DNA from: Welwitschia mirabilis
Taxonomy: Eukaryota; Gnetophyta; Gnetopsida; Welwitschiales
Assembly (NCBI GenBank): GCA_051453625.1
Contig: JBOZIK010000001.1
Coordinates: 202,468,512-202,532,511 of the forward strand
Reading direction: 5' to 3'
Length of the DNA: 64,000 bases
Of the stretch, positions 48,791-59,923 are shown piece by piece. Below the pieces are notes generated by a model. The model did no database searches and had not been told where the DNA came from. It was given only the letters and a program-made list of their open reading frames with translations. The position numbers and the translations under genes were made by a program. Numbering within the stretch: the first letter of the stretch is position 1; the number at the start of each line of letters is the position of its first letter.

Positions 48791-49060
48791 ATATTGACAT
48801 AAACGTAGCTAGACAGGAAGTATCATTGGTAATCATACAAGGGTTGAAAAGGTGCCCCTTCATCACACTAGGGCTCTCGCATGGAGCCCTACCCTAGGTC
48901 ATAAAATTGACCTATAGGAAGAAATCTCTCCACCTCCATCCAGATAAAAATCTGGTAGTTGATGAAGAATTTAAGAAGATAAATCAGGCATTTGAAGTTC
49001 TATCTAATGATCTAGGTAGATTTCTCCTCGAACATAACCATGGAAACCTGTTTCTATTAT
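48791..49060 (+). pseudogene. J-domain (DnaJ-type) of LINE copy 3
   Basis: Best preserved of the three. The frame from about 48795 reads DINVARQEVSLVIIQGLKRC, PFITLGLSHGALP, one stop (TAG where CAG is expected), VIKLTYRKKSLHLHPDKN, EEFKKINQAFEVLSND, and ends with a TAA/TAG region near 49070. This has J-domain helices II and III with the HPD motif at 48937-48945, the residues that couple J-proteins to Hsp70 ATPase. Helix I is not clearly recognisable; the GLKRC-FITLGLS part may replace it. The domain is the last coding element before the 3' UTR. Confidence 0.88.
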
Positions 49061-49069
49061 ATAGAGGAT

Positions 49070-49401
49070 TGTAATCCTTCCTCTTTATGTCTTTCCCCTG
49101 TAATTTTGAGTTTTCTATAACTTCTTATCTTAAGGGCATTTTTGCCCCTATTTATCAGTAGTACTAAGTTTTTTTTGTTTATTTTCTACATATGTTTGTG
49201 ATATTAGATAGACAGATTCATGTAACTACGTTGTCGAGGGACGGTTTTGCCCCCATTTTGGCTTGCTATTTAAGTTTCTTTGTACCAGCTAGTAGATTAC
49301 TTCCTTCTTATCAATAGTTTAGTTTTTCTATTCTTCCTAGGTATTTTCGCATCCTGATGTACATTTTCTAGTTTAATATACATAGTTTTTTTCAAAAAAA
49401 A
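49070..49401 (+). repeat. 3' UTR of LINE copy 3: three ~103-bp repeats and A-rich end
   Basis: AGGGCATTTTTGCCCC at 49133-49148, GAGGGACGGTTTTGCCCCC at about 49237-49255 and TAGGTATTTTCGCATCC at about 49338-49354 are spaced 102-103 bp. The first is an inverted repeat (GGGCA...TGCCC) that could form a small hairpin. The element ends TTTTTTTCAAAAAAAA just before the target-site copy at 49402. Confidence 0.75.
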
Positions 49402-49417
49402 CATGCAAGAGTTCACT

Positions 49418-50280
49418 ATCTCTCATAGATATAAGACGATCATTAATAAAAGTGAGAAGTGGTAAAATTTTAGTATTTCCTCTTGTATCCTTAACAATAT
49501 TAATGAATAATTTATAAATATTAAGTTATTTTTCATTATAAATAATGAAAATGAGAAAGGAAGAATAAGCATATGCAGTTGAAAAATGTGATAGGGGGCA
49601 TATATTTTTGAATGATGAATATGAACAAGGATAATTAATTCTAAAGAAATATTGACATGGTAAAACACTTTTTCTATTTTTGAAATGGTCATCTAATTTA
49701 ACACATAACTTAGTAAAATATTTATTTAAATAGTAGGAATGATACTCATTACAATGTAAGGAAAGGGCTTTGGAAGTAAGCACTGATGTAATAAAACTTT
49801 TAACTCTTATTGTATTTATGGTATTCCTTTGAAGACACTTTATTCTTCTTTATATTTTTCATTATGTCCTTTTTCTACACTTTCCCTAGTATGAATAACA
49901 TATAAATCCTTAAATAAATCTATTACCTCATTAGGAAATTAGATTTCTACTATTTCATAAAGAAGGATACTCCATTTTATTTCCTCCATTTTTTCCAAGT
50001 ACATAATTGCACATTCTTGTGAAAATTAATAACAACATCCTTCATAATGAAGTATTCCATTCTTTTAAACATTTTAGTAGAATTTGAATGTAGCTTGGAA
50101 AAAGAAGGGTGGAAGTGATAGTGAAATAAGTAATGGTAAATTTTATTTAGAATAAATACAAATAATAAAGAAAGCAACAAGAATGCAAGTACAAAATAAT
50201 GCCTAGGCACAAGTAGCTTCATGAGAAATTGCAAGGGTAAGGTTTGGTATTTATAGATAAGAGGATAAATATAAATCATA
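49418..50280 (-). pseudogene. 3' ORF of the second Ty3/gypsy element, proximal part
   Basis: Overlapping minus-strand open stretches (49423-49692, 49526-49783, 49977-50279) are parts of one damaged ORF. Readable stretches: KDVVINFHKNVQLCTWKKWR (with an in-frame stop following) and CSYSSFKNICPLSHFSTAYA. The frame passes through FINDRLISMRDSEL at the LINE insertion point and resumes at 42651. Resembles the additional ORF downstream of integrase in Tat elements by position; no function is known. Confidence 0.5.
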
Positions 50281-52249
50281 GATTATTTAATTTCAATAGA
50301 AAATTAATATCAAATGTGATGAGAACCAAGTATGCTTTTTTGAAATACATGTCATCCATGGAAATATAGAAACTAATTTTATCTCCACTTATCAAGAACC
50401 TCTATTACCATTTAAAAAAATAAAAATAAATCCTAGGATTAAAGACAATCATATTTTTGTTTTCAATTTTTTTAATGGATTTCAAAATGCTATGTTGTAC
50501 TTAAGTTTTTATCTTACTTTTTTCAATCAATTAATTAATACATTAGTATTCATTTATATGATTTAAGATAAACCTTAAGTTTTAAGGAACTTTCTATATC
50601 TAGTCAATTTTATGAAAGGAAGAAACTCATGATTCTATTAAGTAAGCATAATACCTAATTTTTCCTAGGGCAAAAAAGATATATCAAAATGAACAATAGA
50701 GGATATAATTTTAGTTATATTAATGAATTTATAAAACTTTACATCTTAGAAATGTATCATGGCTAAGACTTTGAACAAGTTATGTTAATGTCTAATTGTA
50801 ATTCTTGATGTCTATAATATTATTATTTGGTTATGTTCCTTGTCAATCCCACTACTACTATCATGAAAGAATGGTTTATTTAAATAAAAAATGCTCCCCA
50901 ATACTTGCATTTAAATTTCTTATGTTTATGCTAGTGATACATTTATTGTTTCTTATATGCTAAATTAACATCCTACAAATGGAACATAATTTTCTTCATT
51001 TGTAGCTTAATTTTGAAATTTTTGAGCTTGAATTTTTTTCCTTTTCTTTTCTTTTATTTTTTGGATTAATGGAAGGTTTAATTATTAATATCAATTAATA
51101 AGTACAATATAATAATGATATCATTTTATTCTTGCTTATTCTTGTTATATAGTTCTTTAATAATGTTCTTACATTTTAGATGAATAGCATTAGAATATTT
51201 CAAAATTTCAAGGTTTGGTTTTGATTATACATTATAAGGTATAATGTAATGTATTATGACACAATAATTTGGGATGAAGGTTTGATTTATTATGCTAATC
51301 CAAAGGAATAATAGAATAAATAGGTCATTCCCTCCTTGCATATGCCCCTTGGATACTTCATTGGTAATACCTCCATATTTCATATGGATAGCATCAAATT
51401 TTTTCAAGGTTTTTAGAATCCAGATTTAATTATACATTGTGAAGTGTAATGCAACATATCATTACATAAGAATATAAGGATGAACAAATGATATGATAAA
51501 TGCACAATACAAGGAAATAAGAGTTGAAATGTGAGTATAGAAGTTTCCAATTCAATTAGTCATAATCAGATAAGTGAAAGGAACCTAATAGATTTGCATA
51601 TTCAAAATGAACTAGATAATTAATATACTTATCATAATTATAGATATTAACTAATATAAACCATAAATTATCACATTATCTAAGCTCAATTCCTACATGT
51701 TAATAATTTTACTTTACTTACCCTAACTTCTTCTTTTTTTTATATGTCTATAACACTAGGATATATTCAAGTCATGATCTATTGAGATAAAACAATGAAA
51801 TTGTTAATTTTGGATATTTATTTTAAACGAGTGGTTATATGTATGACTCAAAATATTGAAAACATCATGAGGAAATGCTTCTAAAATGAATCATCCATTT
51901 AGATACAAATTTTCTAAGAAATTTATTTAAACTATAATCATAAAGAAAAACCAAAGCATTAAATTTAGAATTTTTCCTAAGGCCATGTTTATCATGGAAG
52001 GCTTTTATTATTTCCTTACTTGTACACTTCATTTAATATTTATTCTTATTTATTTAGATTAATTTTATTAAATTATAAAGATTTATCATGGTTATGGTTA
52101 GGCTCTTTAATGACCTAAAACATTCATATTTAATTTCAATAAGAAGATCATAATCTTTTGCAAAAATAAACCCATAAGAATAAATTTCAATGGAGGTTTT
52201 ATACAAAATATAATAATCCTAGAGAGCATCATTGAGAACTAGTAACTAA
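50281..52249 (-). other. Spacer of the second Ty3/gypsy element; no gene seen
   Basis: AT-rich, with no recognisable coding sequence, in the place of the pol-to-3'-ORF spacer of Tat elements. Near 51170-51240 and 51370-51470 two similar stretches (TAGCAT-A-A-ATTT...AAGGTTT... TTATACATT-T-A-G-TATAATG) form an imperfect direct repeat about 200 bp apart. Confidence 0.45.
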
Positions 52250-52800
52250 TATTTCTTATTATAATTCATTCTTTTCTACAAGATTATCTTTAATTTGTAG
52301 TTGGTAGCTTCGACTTAACCATTGATTTATAAATGGCATGGAGTTGCAATTTTATGTAGGACACTACATTACTTCATAATATTTTTATTTTTTATTATAA
52401 AAATGAGTTTCTCCATCACTAATAAGAGCCTTAGCATGATTAAAATGAAATAAAATATGCTTTTTAAAAATGTAGCAATCACTGTAGCATTATCTATTCT
52501 ATTTGAGATCAATTCAAATTAGTTAATGACATAATCAAAATAGACCCATATGTATAGATAATAAAATGATGGAGGAAGTAACCTAATAAAATTTGTACCC
52601 CCTCCATCAAATGGTTTAATTATTTGAATAGACAAAAGAGACATCACATTTCTCTTTTTAACACTTCCTAACTTTGACATTGATCATAAGATTTACAATA
52701 TTCATAAGAATATTTAAAAATAATTGGCTCATATAATTTAAATTATAAAATTTTATGAGAAGTTTTCTTTATAGAAAAGTGACATGTACGCACTCTATTA
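52250..52800 (-). pseudogene. Integrase of the second Ty3/gypsy element
   Basis: On the minus strand: KSYDQCQS near 52690 (end of the HHCC zinc-binding part), then a decayed catalytic core, then ISDGETHF near 52410-52435 with the second catalytic Asp, and HKIATPCHL*INGQVEATN-like sequence at 52300-52370 matching the YHPQTNGQVE block. Stops occur throughout. Confidence 0.75.
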
Positions 52801-53059
52801 TTTAAAATTTTTAATACATTTAAAATTATAAATTATAAAATACACATATTATTGGTTTGATTAGGATGACACTTAAATAAGTAACAGACACTTAAATAAG
52901 TAACAGCCATAGTAGAAATACTTATTTACCTCATGCAAGACACATTTTTATTTTGAGTGATTAAATAATTTATGTGTAACATAGTTAATATATCAACATA
53001 CTAAGGTTTCTCTTATAAAGCTAGACGATTCCTATTAAATATTCTATCATCTATAAATA

Positions 53060-53205
53060 TAAAAAATAAGAAGATGAAGTTGAAATAAGTGATTAGCAGT
53101 AACATTTTCTATAACTTCAATCTTACTTTAAATTTTTTTAACTATTAGATATTTAAGAGTAGAATGATTAGTTAAAAAAATAATTTTTTCACCCATAAGA
53201 TGTTG
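53060..53205 (-). pseudogene. RNase H end of the second Ty3/gypsy element, cut off
   Basis: Reads GEKIIFLTNHSTLKYLIVKK then ENVTANHL, matching the gypsy V-YTDH-ALKYL and ENVVADHLSRL blocks with a deletion between. As in the first element the TDH Asp is Asn. Gypsy similarity stops at about 53205 where TGTTGGCAAAGTTCTAG begins. Confidence 0.65.
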
Positions 53206-56200
53206 GCAAAGTTCTAGTTTTGATGATGATACTTGTTAAATGTAATGTCTTTTGTGTGTAGATAGGGTATTGAAGACATTTCTTAAGTTAACAAAATACT
53301 TTAAGTGTAGACAAATAGGACTAATAGCAAAAACCAATCTATAAGACACTAAAAAAGATCTTTATAAGAGACTTATGATGCCATACGAGTAGAGATGATC
53401 TGGTTCAAAGATCATTAAGTTTGGACAAACTTAATAATAAACATCTATGAAGTGGAAGATTTTATGCTTGATTAGATATCTACAAACTATAAGACATCTA
53501 TGTTGATTTAAATCTATAATTGAAAAAAGACATTTATTAAGAGAAATACATCTATATTTTGTGCACTGATGGAAGGTGTTTATCAATTAGAATAATTTGT
53601 AATGAATCGAAATAGTTAACAGAAGTCAATTTATACCAACAAAATGACAATAATGATTTAAAAATGATCTAGGAAATTATATAGGTTATGCACTCTAAAT
53701 TCTTAATTGTGATTATTGTTTTGTAATGTCTAGATTTAAAACTAAGTTTGCACTTGGTTATCATTCTTTCCTCAAGGATAACATGGGTAGTGGTTTAGAA
53801 TTTATACTAACTTTTAGCTTAATGCAAGTATAAAATTTAAGAAAAGAAAATAAGGTAAGAAAAAGAACTTCAACTTAGAAGAGGAGGAAAGAAAGCTAGC
53901 TCTAAGGTACCACTAATTCATTCTTAAGTAAACCTTCACTCCAATGTTATCTAATTCTTTCTTGAAACACACTTAAAAACCATCAAGTATTTTAGCTTAG
54001 TTCATGGAACATAATCTCATTCATCATATGAGTTATGATGAACTCGATTACTACTTGATCTTTAAAGACTTAAATGATAATAGAAGGCAAGAACCCTAAG
54101 CTCTTAAAATCTATTAAGTTAAAAGACTTAGATCAAGCATTTAAAAGAGCTAACTCACATGCAATAAATCTTAATGGTCAATTTTTTGCCTAACCATTCC
54201 AATTATAATGTGAATCATGAATTAAAATCATAAGTAACAACTTATGTATTACAGAAAAAGAATACTTTATAATAAAGGAAGGAAGATGCTAGGAGAAATC
54301 CTAAAAAATCCTTAAAGAATAGTTCACTCCCTCAAAGAGTTAGTTAAAAAGCCATTACAACTAATGCTCCAAGGTTCTACAATTCCCCAAGGTCAAAGAT
54401 GATACAATGAAGGCTTCAATGATCTTTTATAGGAAGAGATGAGGGTGAAGGATGGTTACAAGCTCTTAGATTATACCATTAGGTAGCATGACTTATCTTC
54501 TTTTCCATTTGGTGGAGATTCTTATGTCAACATCAATACTTAGGTCTTAGATGTTGTAGCTGCTACCAACCATTATCATAGTCATGTGTTTCCACTGTTA
54601 TTCTACTCAGTAATGCTACATGTCATTCTTTAAATCCTTGTTATCACCACCACATGTTGTCAAGAATGTTATTCATTTTTGATGTGAAATTTGACCAAGC
54701 CCATAATTACATTTGATTTAATTATTCATGATAAGTTAGGAATATGAGATTTGATCCATTCATTGTAGAAGGACTAATGGTGTCAACAGTCCTAAACGAT
54801 GATGCTAGCATTTGAGCTCTAATAATCTTCATTTTTAAGCATGTTGTTTAGTTGATCATAATTAACCCAAAAATGTCATGGACATATGATAAATTCATAA
54901 TTATTATGAAAATTAATAGAATACATGTTTTTATGATAAAATTGATTATATTAATATCTTTCATTAAGATTAATTGATTACTTAATTTGATTGTAATGTT
55001 AAATTATTGCATATTAACACACCCCCTAACTAGTTTTTTTCCCCTAATGCCTTTATAAAAATTTGATAATGAGATGGTTAAATATGAAAAAAACTAATGA
55101 AGTCAAAAGTACTCAAATGTGTGAATGATATAATTTTGAAAAAATTTATGATCAATTTTCTATAACTAAGGCATCAAAATTTCAACATAAAAATCAGATG
55201 TCATATCCCCTAAACAAAACTAAACTTTATCCTTAAAGTTATATGGTGAGAAGACATTTAAGTCATTTGAGAACATAAGCCTTAGAGGAAACTATAAGAG
55301 CTCTTTTGTTAAAAATCATGAAAAATGATGTAGCTAATTTATGAAGAGGAAAAAACTAACTAATGCAAAGTGATTATTTTATTAAAAAATAAGTGGAAAA
55401 TGAGTGGTAAAAATGGTCTATGCTTTATGAATTATTTCTCATAAAAATGATAATGACATGAAGTGAAATGAGATGGAGTGAAAGGGGGATGATAAATGTA
55501 TCAATGAACTAAAGCATAAATGATGAATAAATTAGTGAACTATTCTAAGTTAATAACCCTTTCTATATTTTTGTATTTTTAGTGGATCATGATGTTAACC
55601 AAATGAAGTTTTAATCAAGTCACTTATATGAATTTAAGAAATAATAATAAATCCTAAGTTTGAAGGTTAAGAAATAATAGTTCATGTAAATCCCCAAATT
55701 CCCAAATTTTTTTTCGTTTATTTTCTATTTCTACTTTTACATATGTCCTTAGTATTAAGAATTTAAATCACATTGAGCATTTAGTGTTATGACATTTTCT
55801 GCTAATAGAGTTAAGCACGTTATTTTATGCCAAAATTAGTAATGCATTACCATTAAGCATTTATAGCCTTGATGCAGTTGAACATGTCGCAATTAGATCA
55901 TTAGAGTTGCATTGCCAGTAGGCATTTATAGCCTCGATGCAATTAAGAAAACCCAATTAAGTGGTTGATGTTATGTGTGTTTAGAGAAGAGATATATTAG
56001 TTTCTTTCATTGATCTTCTCATAGTCATTTTTTATGCACCTTAGGCGTTCATTGGCTCATTAGCCTAGTTAAGACTTTCTTATCCCCATTAAAGGCTTTA
56101 GACTTAAGGAATACATATAAAGGTAAGTCCCACATTTTCAACCATGTTTTACTGAAATCATAGATCTTAAGCGAATGTTCTTTTAACCAATAATCTTAAA

Positions 56201-56450
56201 ATGGATAAACGTTTTCTTCAAAAACCATAAGTAAACTCAATCTTAACCATTATTTAGGTGATAACAAGATCACTTATTATTTGATCTTTTATTAAGGATC
56301 ATTAATCTAGATTACTAAGTTTTAGAAACTCATGAGTTTATGGATTGGGTGAATGGTCTATGAGTTTCATGAAGTGATTTAAAAATGGGTTAAGTATATG
56401 ACAAGGTTTAAAAGGGTAGTGGAATGAATGATAATGATGTGGTGGGATGC
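53206..56450. other. Unassigned 3.2 kb that replaces or interrupts the reverse transcriptase
   Basis: No reverse-transcriptase block is seen on either strand. Gypsy similarity ends abruptly at the left edge, and the right side rejoins protease sequence at 56500. A nested, non-coding insertion starting TGTTGG at about 53203 is possible, but no second end was found. Within it, GCATTTATAGCCT-GATGCA occurs at 55868 and 55922 as part of a 55-bp imperfect tandem repeat. Confidence 0.35.
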
Positions 56451-56501
56451 TTATGAGAAAATCATCCTTAGGCAAAACATGCATTTTTTTAGGATAATTT
56501 A

Positions 56502-57180
56502 TTAAAAAGGACTTAAAAGGTTATAACTATCATGATCAAATGATAGTGAAGAATTGAAAATATTTAACCTATGAGGAGAATATTTAAATTCGTAATTTTC
56601 ATTAACCCAATTAGCCTTTTCGAGATTTCTTGGTAATTTCATTGTGTTGAAGATATTTAGGTTCGAATCCATGTTGCCAAATAATATCTTCATTTGATCA
56701 TTCTTATAATTAATTAAAGCATGCAAAGTTGTGAGGAAAGGTTTTCCTAAAATAATGGACACTAAATTGCATTTCATTATATTCATCTCTAAAAATATGA
56801 AGTCTATTAGGAAATAATAGTTATTAACTTGAACTATTACATCCTTAACTATTTGTTAGGATGATTTCATGGAATTATCTCCCAATTATAATTGAAGTTT
56901 AGTGTGTTTAAGATCATTTAAGCTAAGTTCCTTATAAATATAATGGGATAAAATATTAACACTTTCTCCCAAATCTAATAAGGCTTACTTAATATTTTCA
57001 TCTCCAATTGTAATCCCTATAATGAGGCAACCTGAATCCTTGTACTTGGGAGAAAATTGATTTTGGATGATTTTGCTAATTTGTTGGGCTAAGAAGGCTT
57101 TAATCTTAACATTCATATGTCTTTTTACAATGCACACATCTTTAAGGAATTTTGCATAGGAAGGCATCTTTTTAATCACT
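56502..57180 (-). pseudogene. Protease region (gag-pol) of the second Ty3/gypsy element
   Basis: The open frame 56985-57179 reads MPSYAKFLKDVCIVKRH, the conserved lead-in of Athila/Tat gag-pol, then AFLAQQISKIIQNQFSPKYK and DSGCLIIGITIGD. After one stop (CAA to TAA) the protease active site follows as ALLDLGESVNIL (near 56960). Further on come KDVIVQVNNYYFLIDF and, in the open frame 56502-56786, IILGKPFLTTLHALINY and KILFGNMDSNLNIFN. It would cleave the element's polyprotein. Three stops are present. Confidence 0.85.
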
Positions 57181-58700
57181 TTTAAAAGAGGATGTTGATT
57201 TTAACTTCTTTAAAGATTTCTAAGGTCTCAAGTTGTTGTCTTTTGAAGTTTTTCTTTCTAAGGCATTAGAGAAAAGTAAAGGCGTTTTAAATGTGGGCAA
57301 AGATTTTTCTAAGTTTATCACCTTTCCTTTATTCAAAGTTTGAGGAAAAAGTAAATATTCCTGATAAGGAGTTATTTCTTTTTCTTTTACTTCCCTCATC
57401 TTTTGTTTAATTCTTGTACCACTTCTAAGATGAATTGCTTTGATTTATTCTAAGTGGCCTGATTATTCTTCAACAAACCTTATTCCCTTAGGATTTAATT
57501 GAGCAGTCATTGGAAGGTCTCTTAGATCTCTATGATTTAAGGTACAAACAATCTACATTTGGGTTCATTGAATTAACTAAAGAATTTGTGAGATGAATTA
57601 GATGTTTTGCTTAAGGTTGCTTAATGAAGAGGAATGTTATTTAAGGATTACTTCATGGTTATGATTTATTTAAAGGAATTGGTTATCCATGAACTTATTT
57701 ATTGATTTCTTAAAAGGGATAGATGGAGATGGTTTTTGGTAGTTGAAAGGAAATGAATAAGAGGATGATAAAGAAAATAGATTTTTTGATTTACTAATTT
57801 AATTGTATTGCTTTCAAGAAAACTTAGGATGATTCCTTCACCCGACATTGTATGTGTTTGAGTATGGATCATTTTTTTGAGTTTTATCACTATTTTTCTA
57901 CTACATTAACTTGTTTGTTAATTGTGTTTTAAAATAAAGGAATTGAAGTGCATTCAGCTATTTCATGGGTATCAATGTGATAAATAAGATATTCTATCTT
58001 AGCTATCATAAATGAAGGTGAGGGTGAGGTACTTAAGGATTCTACTCTTCATGCTAGTTCATTTATCTTATTACTTACTTTGAAACTTTCAAGGATCTTA
58101 AAAACACTTGTAAATCTAATGGGATGGTATGATCTAGATTATTTTATCAATTTCTACCAATTTTTAGAACTTTCTACTAGACTCTTAAGGTATAACCAAA
58201 CTTTATCTAAAGGCATGCTAAGGAAGTTTCCCTACTCATCATCTCAACTAATTAGTAGTTATTGGTGGATAATCCATCATAGCTTATCTCTCTCCTTGGC
58301 TCAAATCTATGTTGAAAACAATTTTGAAGTAAGTATTTGAATTTCTCTAGGGCTTGAAAGAATGTTTCATGTTCCTTTTAGTCATAGTTTATAATTTCTT
58401 TTTATAAGGAATTCATTTTGTGATTTGGAAAGAATTTCAATATGAAGGATTTATTAAGGTTAGCCTAAGATCTTATGAAAGATGGTTTGAAGGTGTACAA
58501 TTAAGGTTTAAATAAAAAGGAAATAGAGTCAGACTAAGAGCATTGTGAGTGTTTGGATATTGAGGGACAATTAATAGGACACATTTAAATTCTTTGAGAT
58601 GAAGTTATAACCCCTCAGACTCTAATCTATAGAAATGAGGTAGAAGTTATATGGTTGAAGGCTTAAATTCTAGTCTTTAATTTATGGATAATAGAAAGAT
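57181..58700 (-). pseudogene. gag region of the second Ty3/gypsy element
   Basis: Position before the protease on the minus strand. The frame 57699-57890 holds SGEGIILSFLESNTIKL, which fits the YNPGWRNHPNFSWSNN block of Athila/Tat gag after decay. The amino-terminal gag core (58000-58700) is too damaged to place exactly. The plus-strand frame 58080-58340 is a shadow. Confidence 0.5.
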
Positions 58701-58740
58701 GCAAGAGGATGTTCCGAGGCATTATGATTAGAGATAATAT

Positions 58741-59768
58741 AAGACCCCAAATTTTAATACAATAATTTAGGTTGACCTTCTACTAATATTAAATTTATTT
58801 ATTATTTTAATTCTATTTGCTTATTTCATGAGTATAAAATCCTAGTAAGTTGAAAAAGAATTAGTGGATTTTATGATATTGCTAAGTAAGGAATCCAGAA
58901 TATTATAGATATGCAAGGTAACATAAAAATAATTACTATGCATTATTATAAATATATAACGAAATTATAAAAAATGATTAGATAATGAAAACAAAAATTT
59001 AGATATATTAATGTAATAATAAAGGTAAAACAATGTCTATATATATATATATAAAAATAAATTAATATAAAATAAAAATGAATTAAATAAATGTATTTAA
59101 AACACAAAGGGGATGTGTCCTAAAATATAAAAATTAATAAACTTAATATATGAGATTTAATTAAAGAGTGTAAGAGCATTAAAAATGTTTAGACTTAGTG
59201 TAATGTTTGGATAAAATCAGATACTAGTTTTGCTAAAGCTGATGAAGGAACTCTCATAGAGTAGCCATAAAAATGAAATGGCAAAGATAAAGACAAACTG
59301 AAATGCCAATTTATATTAACGTGTCTTACATACAAGAGCCTTTATTTCTATGGACCATGACTCTCTTCTTGTTGGAACCTATTAATACACCTTTATTGAA
59401 ATTCACTAAATCTCAAGAAGAAATGCTGGGATGCAGTAGGATACCTAGACTCTAGCCATTAATATCTTAGCTTTACCAAATCTCAGGTATTATGTATCAA
59501 ATAGCAGAAGACCCAACATCTAATACAAATAATAAATGAGAAAGAAAATGAATATTTATGAGTTGGAAAGGTAGAGTAAATGCTTGAGTCTCAGTTCCGC
59601 AACTACCTCAAGGGCAATTTCCTTTACAGTAGTTAAAGAAGATAATAATTAAAGGTTTGAAACTTCTTGTCTGCATTCACTAGTGGCCATTGTAGATCAC
59701 AGAGCAGTAACAAATGAAAAACATTCATTTTGGAATAGACTAATCACTAAGGGCTAGTTTGCTCATAG
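58741..59768. other. No gene seen; possible LTR remnant at the start
   Basis: AAGACCCCAAATTTTAATAC at 58741 resembles starts of plant LTRs (TGTAAGACCCCAAATTTT), but no partner was found. A (TA)9 run is at 59037-59054. From about 59300 the sequence is less AT-rich and may be low-copy. Confidence 0.35.
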
Positions 59769-59842
59769 CAACCCACTTATTGTGCCGCTGGCCTCTGCAT
59801 CTAGCATCGATTCTTGCATTGTGATCATGCTAAAAAAGAAAG
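59769..59842 (+). other. Possible 74-bp exon (unidentified)
   Basis: Bounded by TTTGCTCATAG (acceptor-like) and AAG/GTATGAAG (good donor). One frame is open and reads PLIVPLASASSIDSCIVIML. It lies in a short, less AT-rich island and might belong with the exon-like segment at 62876, the small LTR element then sitting in the intron. This is a weak prediction. Confidence 0.2.
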
Positions 59843-59923
59843 GTATGAAGTTATAAGGACAGAATGACAAAAATAAGAGGTAATTGATTTTAAAGCACTA
59901 GCACTTCAGTAGAAGAGGGAGCA

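Larger units (their letters stand above)
42652..49417 (+). mobile_element. LINE copy 3 of the J-domain family, near full length, with 16-bp target-site duplication
   Basis: Body 42668-49401, with a 537-bp gap (44959-45495) and a 10-N gap (46925-46934). CATGAAAGAGTTCACT at 42652-42667 is repeated as CATGCAAGAGTTCACT at 49402-49417, one mismatch, at the exact ends. The 5' end begins GAGAGG, as near the start of copy 2, so both are probably full length. Order: 5' UTR, ORF1 (DUF4283-like, three CCHC knuckles), ORF2 (APE endonuclease, reverse transcriptase), the unrecognised region, a Pro/Ser/Gln-rich linker, J-domain, three ~103-bp 3'-UTR repeats, A-rich end. It is broken by stops and frameshifts. 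Confidence 0.92.
42189..58700 (-). mobile_element. Second Ty3/gypsy element, Athila/Tat-like, split by LINE copy 3
   Basis: On the minus strand, parts appear in element order from right to left: gag remains (57180-58700), protease (56502-57180), RNase H end (53060-53200), integrase (52250-52800) and a 3' ORF (49418-50280 plus 42189-42651). LINE copy 3 sits inside the 3' ORF. The reverse transcriptase expected between 53200 and 56450 was not recognised; that interval looks like a replacement or insertion. LTRs were not identified. Fully decayed. Confidence 0.75.

Noticed and set aside
55853-55960. CRISPR-like or satellite array
   Set aside because: There are only two imperfect units, and CRISPR arrays are not expected in plant nuclear DNA.
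58080-58340. 86-codon plus-strand frame
   Set aside because: It lies antisense in the gag region of the minus-strand gypsy element and shows no domain.
58741-59230. 5' LTR of the second Ty3/gypsy element
   Set aside because: It starts like an LTR, but I found no matching sequence near 40260-42188 where the other LTR should be.
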